The notes: generated by a model from the sequence alone, not told the origin. A stretch of DNA of 64,000 nt from Devosia sp. (GCF_028290435.1 NZ_JAQGJV010000088.1:1-64000), one strand, 5' to 3'. Positions 26,749 through 39,969 are shown, counted from the stretch's first letter. Made by a program: numbers and translations.

Positions 26749-28638
26749 TCACGCGGCGCGACGGTTGGCCCGGCGTGCCTCATTGCGGCCGATCGCCGGC
26801 GCCTCTTCCAGCATGAACACATCGACGATGCGATCCAGCTCGCTGGCCTGCGCCTCGGTCTGTTCGATGGCCGCATTGGTTTCTTCCACCAACGCGGCAT
26901 TATGCTGGGTCATCTCGTCCATCAGCCGCACCGCGATCGCCACTTCCTCGATCGCCGAGGCCTGCGCTTTGCTGGCCGCCGCAATATCGAGCAGCAGCGC
27001 ATTGTTTTCGCGCACCGCGCCCTGCATTGCCGAAAGCTTGTCGGCCGCTTCCGCCACCAGCTTGCTGCCGCCCGCCACTTCGGTGGCCGAAATTTCGATC
27101 AATGCCTTGATCTCGGCCGAAGCGCCCGCCGCCGATTGCGCCAGCCGCCGCACTTCCACCGCCACTACGGCAAAACCCTTGCCGGCATCTCCTGCCCGCG
27201 CCGCTTCCACCGAAGCGTTGAGCGCCAACAGGTTGGTCTGGAACGCGATGTCGTCGATCAGCCCGATAATGTTGGAAATCTTGCCCGAGGACTGCGTGAT
27301 CCGCTCCATCGCATGGGTGGCGCGGCCCATCACGGCCCCGCCATCTTCGGCGGCCCGCGAGACCATGTCGGCTTTGGTGCTCGCCGACGCCGCCTTGACG
27401 GCATTCTCGTTGACCGTGCCGGCCAGTTGCTCGACCGCCGCCGATGTCTCTTCGATGGTCGCTGCCTGCCGGGTGGTGCGTTCGCTCAGATCGTTGGCGC
27501 CCGCCAGGATTTCCCCGGTTGCGGTCTTCAGCGATCTCGAAGTCTGCCGCAATTGCCCGACGATATCGGTCAATTGTTCGCCCACCTTGTTGGTGCTGTC
27601 GCGCAGCGCGCCGAACGCTCCATGGTAGTCGCCCTGCATGCGCACGCTCAGATTGGTATCGGCCAGCGCCGACAAGACCGCCTGCGTCTCGTCCAGCCCG
27701 CGCTCGACCGTCGCCACCAGGTTGTTGACGCTGCTGGCCAGCAGGTTCAGCTCGTCATCGGGAAAATCGGCCATCACCCGCTGACTGAAATCGCCCGCCA
27801 CAGCCGCGTCGACCACCTGGCCAAACGCCACCAGCAGCGAGCCCATCATGTCGGTGCGCTCGCCCTGCGCCCGTGCCTGCCGTGCCTGCTCGGCGCTGTT
27901 CATTTCGGCAACCTTGAGCCCGTTGTCGCGGAACACCGCAACGGCCCGCGCCATCTCACCCAGCTCATCCTGCCGCCCGGTGCCCGGTACCGTATCGACA
28001 TCGGCCGGATCGGCCGCGATAGCGCTCGCCGTATGCACCAGCTTGCGCAGCGGTCCGGTAATGCCACCCCGCACGAAGGCATAGAGCCCAACCACCAGCA
28101 GCGCCATCAACCCCAGGCTGATCGCCGCATTGTTCAGCGCCGACTGGCTCTGGCGCGCCAAGGCCTCGCTCATGTCCCAGACGAACACCGCCGTGCCCAC
28201 AATGGCCTTGTCCGGCCCGAAATGCGCCGGCACAGCCACGAATGTCATCGCGCCGGTGGTCATGTTCTGCACCGCGTCGGCGCCATTGGCGGTCTTGGCC
28301 AGGGCCGCCATGTTGGCCGCATAGGTCTCGGAGCCTTCGGTGGCGACGATCTGCTTCCCCTGCAGATCGAAACTGGCGCCGGCGGCGAATTGATCGCCCA
28401 GCAGATTCTTCAGCCCCGCATAGGTCGCCGTAATGGTCTCCGGCTTGCCAAAACGAATACCACCCGCCAGTTGCTCGGTGCTGGCCCCGGCGACGATCAC
28501 ATTGGCCCGCTCCAGTTCACCGCGCAGCAAGGCGCTGTTCTGGGTGCTCGATAGCCAGATATTGGCGCCCGCCCCCATCACCATGGTCAATATGACCAGA
28601 CCGACGATCTTCTGGGTCAGCGAAATCTTCAGCGCCAT
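26749..28638 (-). CDS. Methyl-accepting chemotaxis protein 2 (single-Cache sensor)
   Basis: A 629-residue chemoreceptor. TM1 is about 10-28, the periplasmic domain about 30-168 has single-Cache character ([14 protein letters not shown]), TM2 about 171-189, then HAMP units and the signalling domain with the same tip as its neighbours. ATG has GAGG six bases upstream. The gene follows the small exported Cache-like protein after 51 bases that include a strong hairpin, so the two are probably one transcript and may work together in ligand sensing. Confidence 0.93.
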   Translation of the reverse strand: MALKISLTQKIVGLVILTMVMGAGANIWLSSTQNSALLRGELERANVIVAGASTEQLAGGIRFGKPETITATYAGLKNLLGDQFAAGASFDLQGKQIVATEGSETYAANMAALAKTANGADAVQNMTTGAMTFVAVPAHFGPDKAIVGTAVFVWDMSEALARQSQSALNNAAISLGLMALLVVGLYAFVRGGITGPLRKLVHTASAIAADPADVDTVPGTGRQDELGEMARAVAVFRDNGLKVAEMNSAEQARQARAQGERTDMMGSLLVAFGQVVDAAVAGDFSQRVMADFPDDELNLLASSVNNLVATVERGLDETQAVLSALADTNLSVRMQGDYHGAFGALRDSTNKVGEQLTDIVGQLRQTSRSLKTATGEILAGANDLSERTTRQAATIEETSAAVEQLAGTVNENAVKAASASTKADMVSRAAEDGGAVMGRATHAMERITQSSGKISNIIGLIDDIAFQTNLLALNASVEAARAGDAGKGFAVVAVEVRRLAQSAAGASAEIKALIEISATEVAGGSKLVAEAADKLSAMQGAVRENNALLLDIAAASKAQASAIEEVAIAVRLMDEMTQHNAALVEETNAAIEQTEAQASELDRIVDVFMLEEAPAIGRNEARRANRRAA

Positions 28639-28661
28639 GATGGCCTCAATTCGGGGAATAG

Positions 28662-28683
28662 GGCCGGCGCCTGAACGCCGGCC
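28662..28683 (-). other. Intercistronic hairpin between Cache-like gene and chemoreceptor 2
   Basis: GGCCGGCG (28662-28669) and CGCCGGCC (28676-28683) form a perfect 8-bp stem with a 6-base loop right after the upstream stop codon. There is no U-run, so it looks more like a processing or stability element than a full terminator. It could raise the level of the small soluble protein relative to the receptor. Confidence 0.55.
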
Positions 28684-28689
28684 GGTTTA

Positions 28690-29274
28690 TTACAAAGCAG
28701 AGACGTCGACGCCGACGGTGATCGCACCGATGACGGCACCCGTCGCGGGGTCGGAGATCGGCACGCTCACCTGGCTCTGGAACACTTGGGTGCTCTCGTC
28801 CTGCTCGACGTCGCCGAGATTGACCGCACCGGCGCCGGCACCAAAACTCTTGGTGAACTTGTCCTCGTCGCCCTGCCAATAGTCGGACGTCAGCGTGCTT
28901 TGCGCGACATTGAGCCCCTTGGCGTCCATGGCGAAGATTTCAGTATATTTACCCGCCGAGGCGTCCTGCACGCCCTTGAGATATTGCGAGGCGGCATTGC
29001 CCAGCGTCGCGTCGATCAGCGGCTTGCTGGCGGCGCCCACTTCGGCCTTCCACTGCGCGTCGAGCGCATCGATCTTGGCCTGGTCATAGCTGGCCGTAAC
29101 CGCATTCTGCGCCACGATAGCGGCGACCAGCGCCGGGTCCGATGCGAGGGCCTTGATGTCGCCATTGGCCAGCGCGGTCAGCGGCGCGGTGAATTCATCG
29201 GCCTGGGCCGGCACAGCCAGCGTTAAGGCCAGCGCGACGCCGGCCATGCTCTTCAATACAACGGAAAAATGCAC
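28690..29274 (-). CDS. Small exported Cache/PDC-like sensor protein
   Basis: About 194 residues with a signal peptide (V-V-L-K-S-M-A-G-V-A-L-A-L-T-L, then A-Q-A). No transmembrane anchor or signalling domain follows. The C-terminal half looks like a PDC/Cache fold: D-A-K-G-L-N-V-A-Q-S, D-Y-W-Q-G-D-E-D-K-F, and V-S-V-P-I-S-D-P-A-T-G-A-V-I-G-A-I-T-V-G-V-D. GTG at 29274 is chosen for the upstream AGGGGG and because it places the leader correctly. It may deliver ligand to, or compete with, the receptor encoded next. Function is inference. Confidence 0.75.
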   Translation of the reverse strand: MHFSVVLKSMAGVALALTLAVPAQADEFTAPLTALANGDIKALASDPALVAAIVAQNAVTASYDQAKIDALDAQWKAEVGAASKPLIDATLGNAASQYLKGVQDASAGKYTEIFAMDAKGLNVAQSTLTSDYWQGDEDKFTKSFGAGAGAVNLGDVEQDESTQVFQSQVSVPISDPATGAVIGAITVGVDVSAL

Positions 29275-29423
29275 GTGTGCCCCCTGAGCAATCTCTGCCC
29301 AGGGCGATGCGGTAAACTGCCCTGGACTTGGGCAAATCATCCATTTTTAGCGTAAAGACTCGGTGAAGACCCGTAAGTAGCGCCCACAGAGCGGCGCAAA
29401 CCGTTCACAGTACTCGAAAGAAT

Positions 29424-31616
29424 TTACGCGACGCGGCGCGCCCCTACCCCACTATTGCGCCTTTGCTCGATGGCTGGCGCCACTTCGTCGAGCGTAAACA
29501 CCGCCACGATCCGATCCAGCGTCGTTGCCTGCGTCTCGGTCTGCTCGATTGCCGCATTGGTTTGCTCAACCAGCGCCGCATTGTGCTGGGTCATTTCGTC
29601 CAGCGTATTGACCGCCACCGCGACCTCGCCGATCGCCGCAGCCTGCTCCTGGTTCTCGCGCACCATGGTGTCCATCATCGCCGTATTGGCGCGGGTGCGC
29701 TCCAGCATGGCCTGCAGCCGTCCGGCCGCGTCGGCGACCAGCTTGGAGCCCTTGGTGACCTCGGTCGCCGATTGTTCGATGAGCCGTTTCACGTCGGCCG
29801 AGGCGCTGGCCGCCGATTGCGCCAGCCGCCGCACTTCCACCGCCACCACCGCAAAGCCCTTGCCCGCATCACCCGCCCGGGCCGCCTCGACCGAGGCATT
29901 AAGCGCCAACAGATTGGTCTGGAACGCGATATCGTCGATCAGCCCGATAATGTTGGAAATCTTGGCCGACGAGGCTTCGATCCCGCTCATCGCCGCATTG
30001 GCCTTTTCCATCACCTCACCGCCCTCCTGGGCCGTGCGCGCGACCACGCCCGCATCGGTGCTGGCCTGCTGGGCCAGCTTGGCATTGCGGGCCACGGTCT
30101 GCGCCAGTTGCTCCATCGCCGCCGCGGTCTCCTCGATGGTCGCCGCCTGCCGCGTCGTCCGCTCACTGAGGTCATTGGCGCCCGACAGGATTTCGCCCGT
30201 TGCGGTCTTGAGCGACCGCGAAGTCGCCTTGATCTGGCCCACCACCGCGCCGAATTTGTCGACCGTATCGTTGAGCGCCGTGCGCAGGCCCTCGAATTCC
30301 GGCTGGAATGCAGTCTCGATCCGCGCCGTCAGGTCGCCCTCCGCCAGCTTCTCGAGCCCCGCCCCAACCGCCGCCACCGCCTGCTTGCGGGCCGTCACGT
30401 CGATGGCGAACTGCACCACCTTGTAGGGCGCCCCGTCGGTGCCCATGATCGGATTGAACGTGCTCTGGATCCACACCTCGTCGCCGTTCCGCGTCCGCCG
30501 GCGATATTCGCCGCTCTTGAAGGCGCCCGCCGCAAGCTCGCGCCAGAATTGCTGATAGCCGTGAGAGCTCGGATCGGCATCGAACAGGAATAGCGCGTTG
30601 GATTGCCCCCGCACCTCGGCGCCGCTATAGCCCACCAGCTTCAGGAAATTCTCGTTTGCGCTCAGCACCTCGCCGCTCAGGCTGAATTCCACCACCATCT
30701 GGGACATCGAAATGGCACTGAGCTGGCCCGCATGGTCGGCCGCGCGCTCCAGGTGCTGGTCGGTCTCAGCGCCCAGTTCGGCCACCCGCAGCGTATTGTC
30801 GCGGAACACCTCCACCGCCCGCGCCATGGTGCCGATTTCATTGCGCCGCTCGGTATAGGGCACCACGGTATCGAGGTCCCCCGCCGCAATCGCATTCATC
30901 ACGCCCGACAGTTTCGGGATCGGGCGGGTCAGTTGCCGCGACAGCAGCAGGCCCAGCGCCCCGATGATCACCAGCGCCCCGCCGCCCACCATGGCCAGCA
31001 TGCTCAGCGTCGTCCCAACCACCGCTTCGATCGGGCCGCGCGCCACCGCCACTTCCAGCGCCCCGATCACCGTGCCGTCCGCCATGCGGATCGGCTGGTG
31101 CAGGGTGTAATAGTCCACGCCGTTGAGCATGGTCTCCCCGCGCACCGGCGTGCCCGCCATCATCGCCTCGTAAAGGCCGTCACCCGCCACGATCGGCGCA
31201 TCCAGCAGGCGCTCACCCGCAGCATCGAGGAGACTGGTGGTGCCAACAATAAAGTCGGGGCCCACTTCGGGATTGTACACGTAGATCGCCGCCTGCTGCG
31301 CCGTGGTGCGCGCAATGGTGTCGATCACGTCGTGGGTGCGGAAGCGCGGCATCGAGCGCATCTGCAGTTCGGCCACATTGCCGGCCTCGTCGGCTACAAC
31401 GTCGAGGCTGGGCAGGTTGACCTGCAGGATTGCCGCCGTGATACGGGTCGCCGCCGCCACTTCCTTATCGGCATCGTCGCGCGCCGAGCCGGACAGGGTT
31501 ATGAACACGCCCAGGGATACCGCCAGGATGGCGATGGCGATCGAACCCACCGCCATGGCGGCGATGGCGAAGGTCAGCCTTATATTGCCAAACACGCGTC
31601 CGAATAGCTTGCCCAT
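29424..31616 (-). CDS. Methyl-accepting chemotaxis protein 3 (Cache plus PAS)
   Basis: A 730-residue chemoreceptor. TM1 is about 14-42; the periplasmic Cache-like sensor spans about 43-195 ([20 protein letters not shown]). TM2 is about 199-225, HAMP about 226-280, then a cytoplasmic PAS/PAC segment (about 310-415: [12 protein letters not shown] and V-V-Q-F-A-I-D-V-T), a second HAMP-like part and the signalling hairpin. PAS may add redox or energy sensing. ATG at 31616 gives a normal TM1; an ATG at 31664 adds 16 residues. No cheA, cheW or cheR is in the window. Confidence 0.93.
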   Translation of the reverse strand: MGKLFGRVFGNIRLTFAIAAMAVGSIAIAILAVSLGVFITLSGSARDDADKEVAAATRITAAILQVNLPSLDVVADEAGNVAELQMRSMPRFRTHDVIDTIARTTAQQAAIYVYNPEVGPDFIVGTTSLLDAAGERLLDAPIVAGDGLYEAMMAGTPVRGETMLNGVDYYTLHQPIRMADGTVIGALEVAVARGPIEAVVGTTLSMLAMVGGGALVIIGALGLLLSRQLTRPIPKLSGVMNAIAAGDLDTVVPYTERRNEIGTMARAVEVFRDNTLRVAELGAETDQHLERAADHAGQLSAISMSQMVVEFSLSGEVLSANENFLKLVGYSGAEVRGQSNALFLFDADPSSHGYQQFWRELAAGAFKSGEYRRRTRNGDEVWIQSTFNPIMGTDGAPYKVVQFAIDVTARKQAVAAVGAGLEKLAEGDLTARIETAFQPEFEGLRTALNDTVDKFGAVVGQIKATSRSLKTATGEILSGANDLSERTTRQAATIEETAAAMEQLAQTVARNAKLAQQASTDAGVVARTAQEGGEVMEKANAAMSGIEASSAKISNIIGLIDDIAFQTNLLALNASVEAARAGDAGKGFAVVAVEVRRLAQSAASASADVKRLIEQSATEVTKGSKLVADAAGRLQAMLERTRANTAMMDTMVRENQEQAAAIGEVAVAVNTLDEMTQHNAALVEQTNAAIEQTETQATTLDRIVAVFTLDEVAPAIEQRRNSGVGARRVA

Positions 31617-31805
31617 GCCCAAAGCCCCACTTGGCCGCCATGTCCACCATGCCAGCGCGTCCACACTTGGGCGTCAGAGTGCGCACAAATCCTTAAGCAG
31701 GGGTTTATGTCGTGATAATTTCATAGGCTGCCCAATGACTTGCCTATTTGTTGGGCGGATTGTTCAAACTTGGTCGCGCAATCTCGCGCCAGCATAGTTC
31801 CAGCT

Positions 31806-31834
31806 ACAAAAAAGCCGCCCCTTTTCGGAGCGGC
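31806..31834 (-). terminator. Rho-independent terminator of the atp operon
   Basis: On the minus strand GCCGCTCC and GGGGCGGC form an 8-bp stem (one G-U pair) with loop GAAAA, followed by TTTTTT. It lies about 96 bases beyond the atpC stop. The rest of the 31617-31929 gap should hold the promoter of chemoreceptor 3; I see no gene in it. Confidence 0.8.
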
Positions 31835-31929
31835 CGTCTATCGCAGGGTGTGCCGAGTTTCAGGTCAGGCCGAGTCGAGACCGGCGGTTATCGAGAACTG
31901 GAGCGGAGCCACCTGAAAATCAATACACC

Positions 31930-32355
31930 CTAATGCACGTGGGCGCCGTTGAGCTGCCCCGCTTCGATGGCGAGGTTCAGCAAGCCGCTGACCACGTCTT
32001 GAGCATATGACTTGTCTTCGAACGACTGCGCCTGGGCCAACTGCTCTTCGGCCGATTTGATTTCGGCAGCCAGTTCGGCATGGTCGAACTCGGCATAGGG
32101 CGAAGCCTCTTCGGCCAGAATGGTCAACCCGTCGGGCGAGACATCGGCAAATCCACCGCGCACGAAATAGATCTCGTCGCGCCCGCCCTCACGATTGACC
32201 GTGATGAAGCCCGGCTTCAGCGTCGTCATGAACGGCGCATGGTCGTTCATCACCGTGAAATAGCCCTCGGTACCCGGGACCGTGACCGAGATCACGACTT
32301 CTGACAGCACCAGCCGCTCGGGCGACACGATCTCGATCTTGAGGCCTTCAGCCAT
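31930..32355 (-). CDS. atpC: F1 ATP synthase subunit epsilon
   Basis: A 141-residue central-stalk subunit that couples rotation and inhibits ATP hydrolysis. The N-terminal beta-sandwich is clear (K-I-E-I-V-S-P-E-R-L-V-L-S, T-V-P-G-T-E-G-Y-F-T-V-M, H-A-P-F-M-T-T-L-K-P-G), and a helical C-terminal part is rich in Glu and Ala. Last gene of the operon. Confidence 0.96.
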   Translation of the reverse strand: MAEGLKIEIVSPERLVLSEVVISVTVPGTEGYFTVMNDHAPFMTTLKPGFITVNREGGRDEIYFVRGGFADVSPDGLTILAEEASPYAEFDHAELAAEIKSAEEQLAQAQSFEDKSYAQDVVSGLLNLAIEAGQLNGAHVH

Positions 32356-32428
32356 TCACTCGGTCCTTTAGCAAGAAATCCAGCATGCTGGCTGGCCCGC
32401 CGCGAACGGCGGGCCGATTGGCGACAAA

Positions 32429-33889
<1,461 letters not shown>

Positions 33890-33917
33890 TTAGAGCGCGT
33901 CCGCGCCCGAATGAGAG

Positions 33918-34802
33918 TTAGAGCGCTTCCGCGCCGGCAATGATTTCGATCAGCTCGGTGGTGATCTTGGCCTGGCGCTGACGGTTGTAGCTCAGCTGCA
34001 ACTGGCCGATCATTTCGCCGGCGTTCCGGGTGGCATTGTCCATTGCGGACATCTGCGCGCCGTAGAACGAAGCGCTGTTTTCCAGCAGCGCCCGCAGAAT
34101 CTGCACCGAGATATTGCGCGGCAGCAGGTCTTCGACGATCGCCTCTTCGCTCGGCTCGTATTCGTAGGGGATCGCAGCGGCCGCAGCCTCGCCTTCGCCC
34201 TTGGCCGGCAGCTTTGCCGGAATGATCTGCAGCGCCGTCGGCACCTGGCTGATCACCGACTGGAAGCGGGCAAAGAACAGCGTCGCCACGTCGAATTCGC
34301 CGGCATTGAACATTGCCAACACTTTTTCCGCGACCTGGCTGGCCTGGGCGAACCCGACCTGCTTGATCTCGCGGAAATTGAAGGTGTCGACGATATTGTC
34401 CGGATATTGCCGGCGCAGGATTTCGTGGCCCTTGCGGCCCACGGTCAGCATCTTGACCGTCTTGCCCTGGCCGATCAGCTTGGCCGCATGCTCGCGCGCC
34501 AGACGGGCGATCGAGGAATTGAAGCCGCCGGCGAGGCCACGCTCGCCGGTTGCCACGATCAGCAGGTGCACCTGGTCCTTGCCATTGCCGCCCAGCAGTA
34601 CCGGGGCATTGGCCTGGCCATCATAGACCGCGCCAAGCGCCGCCAGCACCTTTTCCATGCGCTCGGCATAGGGGCGCGCAGCCTGGGCCGCATCCTGGGC
34701 ACGGCGCAGCTTAGCCGCCGCAACCATCTGCATGGCCTTGGTGATCTTCTGCGTCGACTTGACCGAGTCGATTCGGTTCTTGAGGTCCTTCAGCGAAGCC
34801 AT
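33918..34802 (-). CDS. atpG: F1 ATP synthase subunit gamma
   Basis: A 294-residue rotor subunit. The N-terminal coiled coil reads [20 protein letters not shown] and the C-terminal one ends [15 protein letters not shown]. An alphaproteobacterial insertion near residues 190-210 ([10 protein letters not shown]) is Ala/Glu-rich. Third gene of the operon. Confidence 0.97.
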   Translation of the reverse strand: MASLKDLKNRIDSVKSTQKITKAMQMVAAAKLRRAQDAAQAARPYAERMEKVLAALGAVYDGQANAPVLLGGNGKDQVHLLIVATGERGLAGGFNSSIARLAREHAAKLIGQGKTVKMLTVGRKGHEILRRQYPDNIVDTFNFREIKQVGFAQASQVAEKVLAMFNAGEFDVATLFFARFQSVISQVPTALQIIPAKLPAKGEGEAAAAAIPYEYEPSEEAIVEDLLPRNISVQILRALLENSASFYGAQMSAMDNATRNAGEMIGQLQLSYNRQRQAKITTELIEIIAGAEAL

Positions 34803-34886
34803 GGGGCCCCTGCTCCTTATGTGGCCTTCGGAGCGTGACCGGCAAAAGTGGAGACCACTTCTGCCGTGCGATCACGCGACGACGAA

Positions 34887-36421
<1,535 letters not shown>

Positions 36422-36422
<1 letters not shown>

Positions 36423-36982
36423 TATCCGACCTCTTTCATGGCGATCTTCATCGCAGCGAGTTTTGTCTTGAGGGAGCTGTCGATCATCTGGCTGCCGACC
36501 TTCACCTGAAGGCCGCCAATCAAGGAGGAATCGACGAATTGGTTGAGCGTGACGGTCTTGCCGATCTTGGCCTTGAGCGTCTCGGCCAGGTCCGCGACCT
36601 GCGCGCCGGTCAGCGGCGTCGCCGAAGTCACGTCGGCGGTCACTTCGCCACGCGCCTTGGCGGCGAGTTCGCGGAAGCCCACGATGATCTGATCGAGTGC
36701 GAACAGGCGTCCGTTCTTGGCGACCAGCTTGAGAAAATTTGCCACCAGAGAGTTGGTCGTGGCCTTGGCGAGCAGCGCACCGAGCGCGTCTGCCTTGGCA
36801 TCGCCGGTGATCACCGGCGAGCGCAGGAAGCGGGCGAAATCGTCGCTCTCCCCGATCAGCCGGGAAATATCGGACAGCGACGTCTCGACGGACGCCAACT
36901 GGTTCTCGCTCTCAGCGAGATCGAACAGCGCCGACGCGTAAGGTCGTGCGATCTGCACAAGCACTGAATTCTGCGCTGCCAA
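36422..36982 (-). CDS. atpH: F1 ATP synthase subunit delta
   Basis: A peripheral-stalk subunit (OSCP type). TTG at 36982 gives 186 residues, the usual alphaproteobacterial length, has AGAGGG upstream, and begins [19 protein letters not shown]. An ATG at 37024 would add 14 unlikely residues. The C-terminus [17 protein letters not shown] is typical. First gene of the F1 operon; the Fo genes are elsewhere, as usual in this order. Confidence 0.93.
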
Positions 36983-37109
36983 TGCCGCATCACCCTCTTG
37001 GTTGCCGCCTGCCTCTTCGTCCAAAACTCGAAGGAATCCAGGCGGTCGCTGACACTTGTTGTTTTTATGAGAAAGAGGCCGTCTGGAGACCCCTTCAAAG
37101 TCGCGCCCG

Positions 37110-37138
37110 CTCTAACACGAGCATCGCGCGGCTTGCAA
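37110..37138 (-). promoter_or_regulatory. Candidate promoter of the atp operon
   Basis: Read on the minus strand, TTGCAA and TTAGAG are separated by 17 bases, about 130 bases before atpH. The -35 part is a fair match and the -10 part a weak one. It is the best sigma-70-like site I see in this gap. Confidence 0.3.
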
Positions 37139-37201
37139 GGCTTGGGGGCGAGATTCAGGCGCGGTGAAAGTGTCGCAGGGGCGCGTAGCGACGAACTCGG
37201 C

Positions 37202-37486
37202 TTATGCCTGCTTCCTGGCACGCTTGAGGCTATCGGCTAAAACCGCATTCATCCGCGTCTGCCAACCTGGCCCATCTGCCTTAAATCCAGCCACCACGTC
37301 GGGATCGAGCCGCAAGCTTACAGACACCTTTGGCGACTCCGACTTCGGCCGACCCGGCATAGATAGGCCACGTTCGGCAAAGAATTGCGCTGCAGGGATG
37401 GACCGGCGCATCGCCTCTTCAGTCAATTCAGGATTTTCCTCGTCGGGAACGCCGTAAATGCGCTTGTCACTGTTCACTTTTGTCAT
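37202..37486 (-). CDS. brnA: BrnA-family antitoxin
   Basis: A 94-residue protein. The C-terminal part is a ribbon-helix-helix of the BrnA/DUF4415 type: K-V-S-V-S-L-R-L-D-P-D-V-V-A-G-F-K, G-P-G-W-Q-T-R-M-N-A-V-L. BrnA neutralises the BrnT ribonuclease and represses the operon. It overlaps the toxin gene by 20 bases and lies downstream of it, the normal BrnTA order. Confidence 0.9.
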   Translation of the reverse strand: MTKVNSDKRIYGVPDEENPELTEEAMRRSIPAAQFFAERGLSMPGRPKSESPKVSVSLRLDPDVVAGFKADGPGWQTRMNAVLADSLKRARKQA

Positions 37487-37742
37487 AGCGCGAATACTCC
37501 TTGCTGTTGAATGGCCGAATGCTGATCACGCGCGTCGTTGGCCCACGCAACGTGAAGACGATTGAATAGCCCTGGCCGTCTAAAGCGTAGCCGCGTGCCA
37601 GAAAGCGATCCTCTCCATACTCGGCACGGTCATCGCGCTCGATCAAGGCGCCGCTCCAGTCGAAGCTGATGGCCAGCGTAAAGTCGACGCCATGCTTTGC
37701 TCTGTTCGACGCGTTCTTGGCTTCGTCCCATTCGAATTCCAT
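37467..37742 (-). CDS. brnT: BrnT-family toxin (ribonuclease)
   Basis: A 91-residue toxin. M-E-F-E-W-D-E-A-K-N-A-S-N-R-A-K-H-G-V-D-F is the family hallmark; R-V-I-S-I-R-P-F-N-S-K-E near the C-terminus completes the RelE-like core. ATG at 37742 has GAGGGGG four bases upstream and is preferred to an upstream start at 37766. Known BrnT proteins cleave mRNA under stress. The codons resemble the host average, so recent transfer is not obvious. Confidence 0.92.
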   Translation of the reverse strand: MEFEWDEAKNASNRAKHGVDFTLAISFDWSGALIERDDRAEYGEDRFLARGYALDGQGYSIVFTLRGPTTRVISIRPFNSKEYSRYDKSEQ

Positions 37743-37786
37743 CGAACCCCCTCGATGTAGTATCAAGCAACAGGCAAGTCAATTTC

Positions 37787-37796
37787 TGTATATACA
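37787..37796 (-). promoter_or_regulatory. Palindrome upstream of brnT, possible BrnA operator
   Basis: TGTATATACA is a perfect 10-base palindrome 44 bases before the toxin start, in an AT-rich pocket unusual for this region. BrnA-type antitoxins bind such sites for autoregulation. It lies immediately beyond the priA stop codon. Confidence 0.4.
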
Positions 37797-37800
37797 CAAA

Positions 37801-39969
37801 CTACATAAAGCTCATCGGATCGATATCCACCTGCACGCGCAGGTTGCCGGTCACCTTCTCCGCCGATCCCAGCCAGAACCGGACGTAGCCGGACAAATCG
37901 AAATCCTTGCCGCTCTGCGCCAGCAGCCGCACCCGGTGGCGGCCGCGCACCATGGCCACCGGCGCGTCGGCCGGCCCGAACAGCTTTACTCCATCCGCCA
38001 TCGGCGCCGCCGATAGCAGCTTCTTGGCAAACCCCATCGCCGCATCATGCTCGTTGGCCGAAACGATCAGCGCCGCCAGCCGCCCGAATGGCGGCAAGCC
38101 GCCAGCCTCGCGCGCCACTAGTTCATGGGCATAAAACGCCTCGCGGTCCCCGCTGACCATCGCCTTCATCACTGGATGGTCGGGATGATAGGTCTGCAAA
38201 AATGCCTTGCCGGTGCGTGAGGCCCGCCCGGCGCGCCCCGCCACCTGAGTCAAAATCTGGAACGTCTTTTCCGCTGCGCGCGGATCGCCATGCGCCAGTC
38301 CCAGATCGGCATCGAGCACGCCGACCACGCTCAGCTTTTCGAAATGGTGCCCCTTACTAACCAGTTGGGTGCCGATGATCAGGTCGAACTCGCCCTTTTC
38401 TATTTCCGAGAATCGATCGCGCAATTGCGCATTGCTGCCCATGTCCGAGGACAGGATCACCCGCCGCGCATCGGGGAACCGCGCCGCGGCTTCCTCGGCG
38501 ACCCGCTCGATCCCCGGCCCCACCGCAGTCAGCGTATCGGCCTCGCCGCACTTGCCACACACCTTTGGCGTGCGCACTTCGTGCCCGCAATGATGGCACA
38601 TCAACACGCCGCGAAAGCGGTGCTCCACCATCCAGGCCGAACAATCGGGGCACTGATACTGGTGCCCACAGGCCCGGCACAGCGTCAGCGGCGCATAACC
38701 GCGCCGGTTGAGGAACAGCAGCGCCTGTTCGCCCCGCTCGATCGCCGAAAACACTTCGCGCGCCAGTTGCGGAGCAATCCATTGCCCCTTTTCCGGCCCA
38801 TCCACCCGCATGTCGATGGTGGTGATATTGGGCATGGCCGCCTCGGCGAAGCGCGAGGTCAGCAGCACATGCGCGTAGCGCCCCACATTGGCATTGTTGC
38901 GCGTCTCCACCGACGGCGTTGCCGACGACAGGATCACCCGTGCGTTGGCCAGGTGCGCGCGCACCACCGCCATATCGCGCGCGTGGTAATTGACGCCCTC
39001 GGCCTGCTTGTAGGCGCCGTCATGCTCCTCATCGAGCACCAGCATGCCCAGTTCGCGAAACGGCAGGAACAGCGCCGAGCGCGCGCCCACCACTGCCCGC
39101 ACCGTGCCGTCCAGCACGCCGCGCCAGACCTTGCCGCGCTGCACCGGCGTCATGTCCGAATGCCACTCGGCCGGGCGCGTGCCGAACCGCTTGGTGAAAC
39201 GCTCAAGGAAGGTATGCGTCAACGCGATTTCCGGCAGCAGGATAAGCGCCTGCCGCCCGGCCCGCAAAGTATCGGCCACCGCCTCGAAAAACACCTCGGT
39301 CTTGCCGCCCCCCGTCACCCCATCAAGCAGCGCCACGCCGAACGCATGCGGATCGAGCGCCGTGATCTGTTCCAGCGCCGCCTGCTGCTCCGCGTTCAGC
39401 GTGGCGATTGCGCTATCCGGATCTGGCGGCAACACGATCGGCGGCGGCGCCATTTCCAGCCGCTCCACCGCACCGGCCCGTTCCAGCCCTTCAATCACCG
39501 AGACCGAAACCCCCGCTGCCCCGATCAGTGCAGGTTTGGGCCAGGCCTGATCGTCATTGAGCACGTCGAGCACCCGCAACCGCGCCGGGGTCAGTTTGTC
39601 GGGCTCGAACCCGGTCCGGCGAAACGCCACCACCGGTTTGGGCGTGTCCAGCGCCTCGCTTGAGCGCAGCACCGCCCGCAACACCTGCCCCGGCGGCGCC
39701 AGCGTATAGCGCGCCACCCATTCCACCAGCTTCAGCAATTCCTCGCTGAGCGGTGGCACCTCATAGGCATAGCCAATGTCCTTGAGCCGGTTATGGGCAA
39801 AATTGTCCTTGGGCGGCCCCCAGACCACGCCCAGCGTCAGTCGCGGCCCCAGGGGCACCGCGACGATCGAGCCGCGCGTCACCGCCATGCCGGCCGGCAC
39901 GCGATAGGAATACGGCCCCTCGACCGCCACCCCCACCATCACCGCAACAATGTCCGGACGATCCAGCAT
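37801..39969 (-). CDS. priA: Primosomal protein N' (replication restart helicase PriA)
   Basis: A 722-residue superfamily 2 helicase that reloads the replisome at stalled forks. Visible features: an N-terminal 3'-DNA-binding domain, Walker A-like G-V-T-G-G-G-K-T-E-V (second Gly in place of the usual Ser), D-E-E-H box, and a zinc-binding cluster of eight Cys (C-R-A-C, C-P-D-C, C-H-H-C, C-G-K-C). Length and order are normal. Confidence 0.96.
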   Translation of the reverse strand: MLDRPDIVAVMVGVAVEGPYSYRVPAGMAVTRGSIVAVPLGPRLTLGVVWGPPKDNFAHNRLKDIGYAYEVPPLSEELLKLVEWVARYTLAPPGQVLRAVLRSSEALDTPKPVVAFRRTGFEPDKLTPARLRVLDVLNDDQAWPKPALIGAAGVSVSVIEGLERAGAVERLEMAPPPIVLPPDPDSAIATLNAEQQAALEQITALDPHAFGVALLDGVTGGGKTEVFFEAVADTLRAGRQALILLPEIALTHTFLERFTKRFGTRPAEWHSDMTPVQRGKVWRGVLDGTVRAVVGARSALFLPFRELGMLVLDEEHDGAYKQAEGVNYHARDMAVVRAHLANARVILSSATPSVETRNNANVGRYAHVLLTSRFAEAAMPNITTIDMRVDGPEKGQWIAPQLAREVFSAIERGEQALLFLNRRGYAPLTLCRACGHQYQCPDCSAWMVEHRFRGVLMCHHCGHEVRTPKVCGKCGEADTLTAVGPGIERVAEEAAARFPDARRVILSSDMGSNAQLRDRFSEIEKGEFDLIIGTQLVSKGHHFEKLSVVGVLDADLGLAHGDPRAAEKTFQILTQVAGRAGRASRTGKAFLQTYHPDHPVMKAMVSGDREAFYAHELVAREAGGLPPFGRLAALIVSANEHDAAMGFAKKLLSAAPMADGVKLFGPADAPVAMVRGRHRVRLLAQSGKDFDLSGYVRFWLGSAEKVTGNLRVQVDIDPMSFM

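Noticed and set aside
24650-28554. Long plus-strand frames opposite chemoreceptors 1 and 2.
   Set aside because: They mirror the conserved signalling domains and show the same shadow repeated for each receptor.
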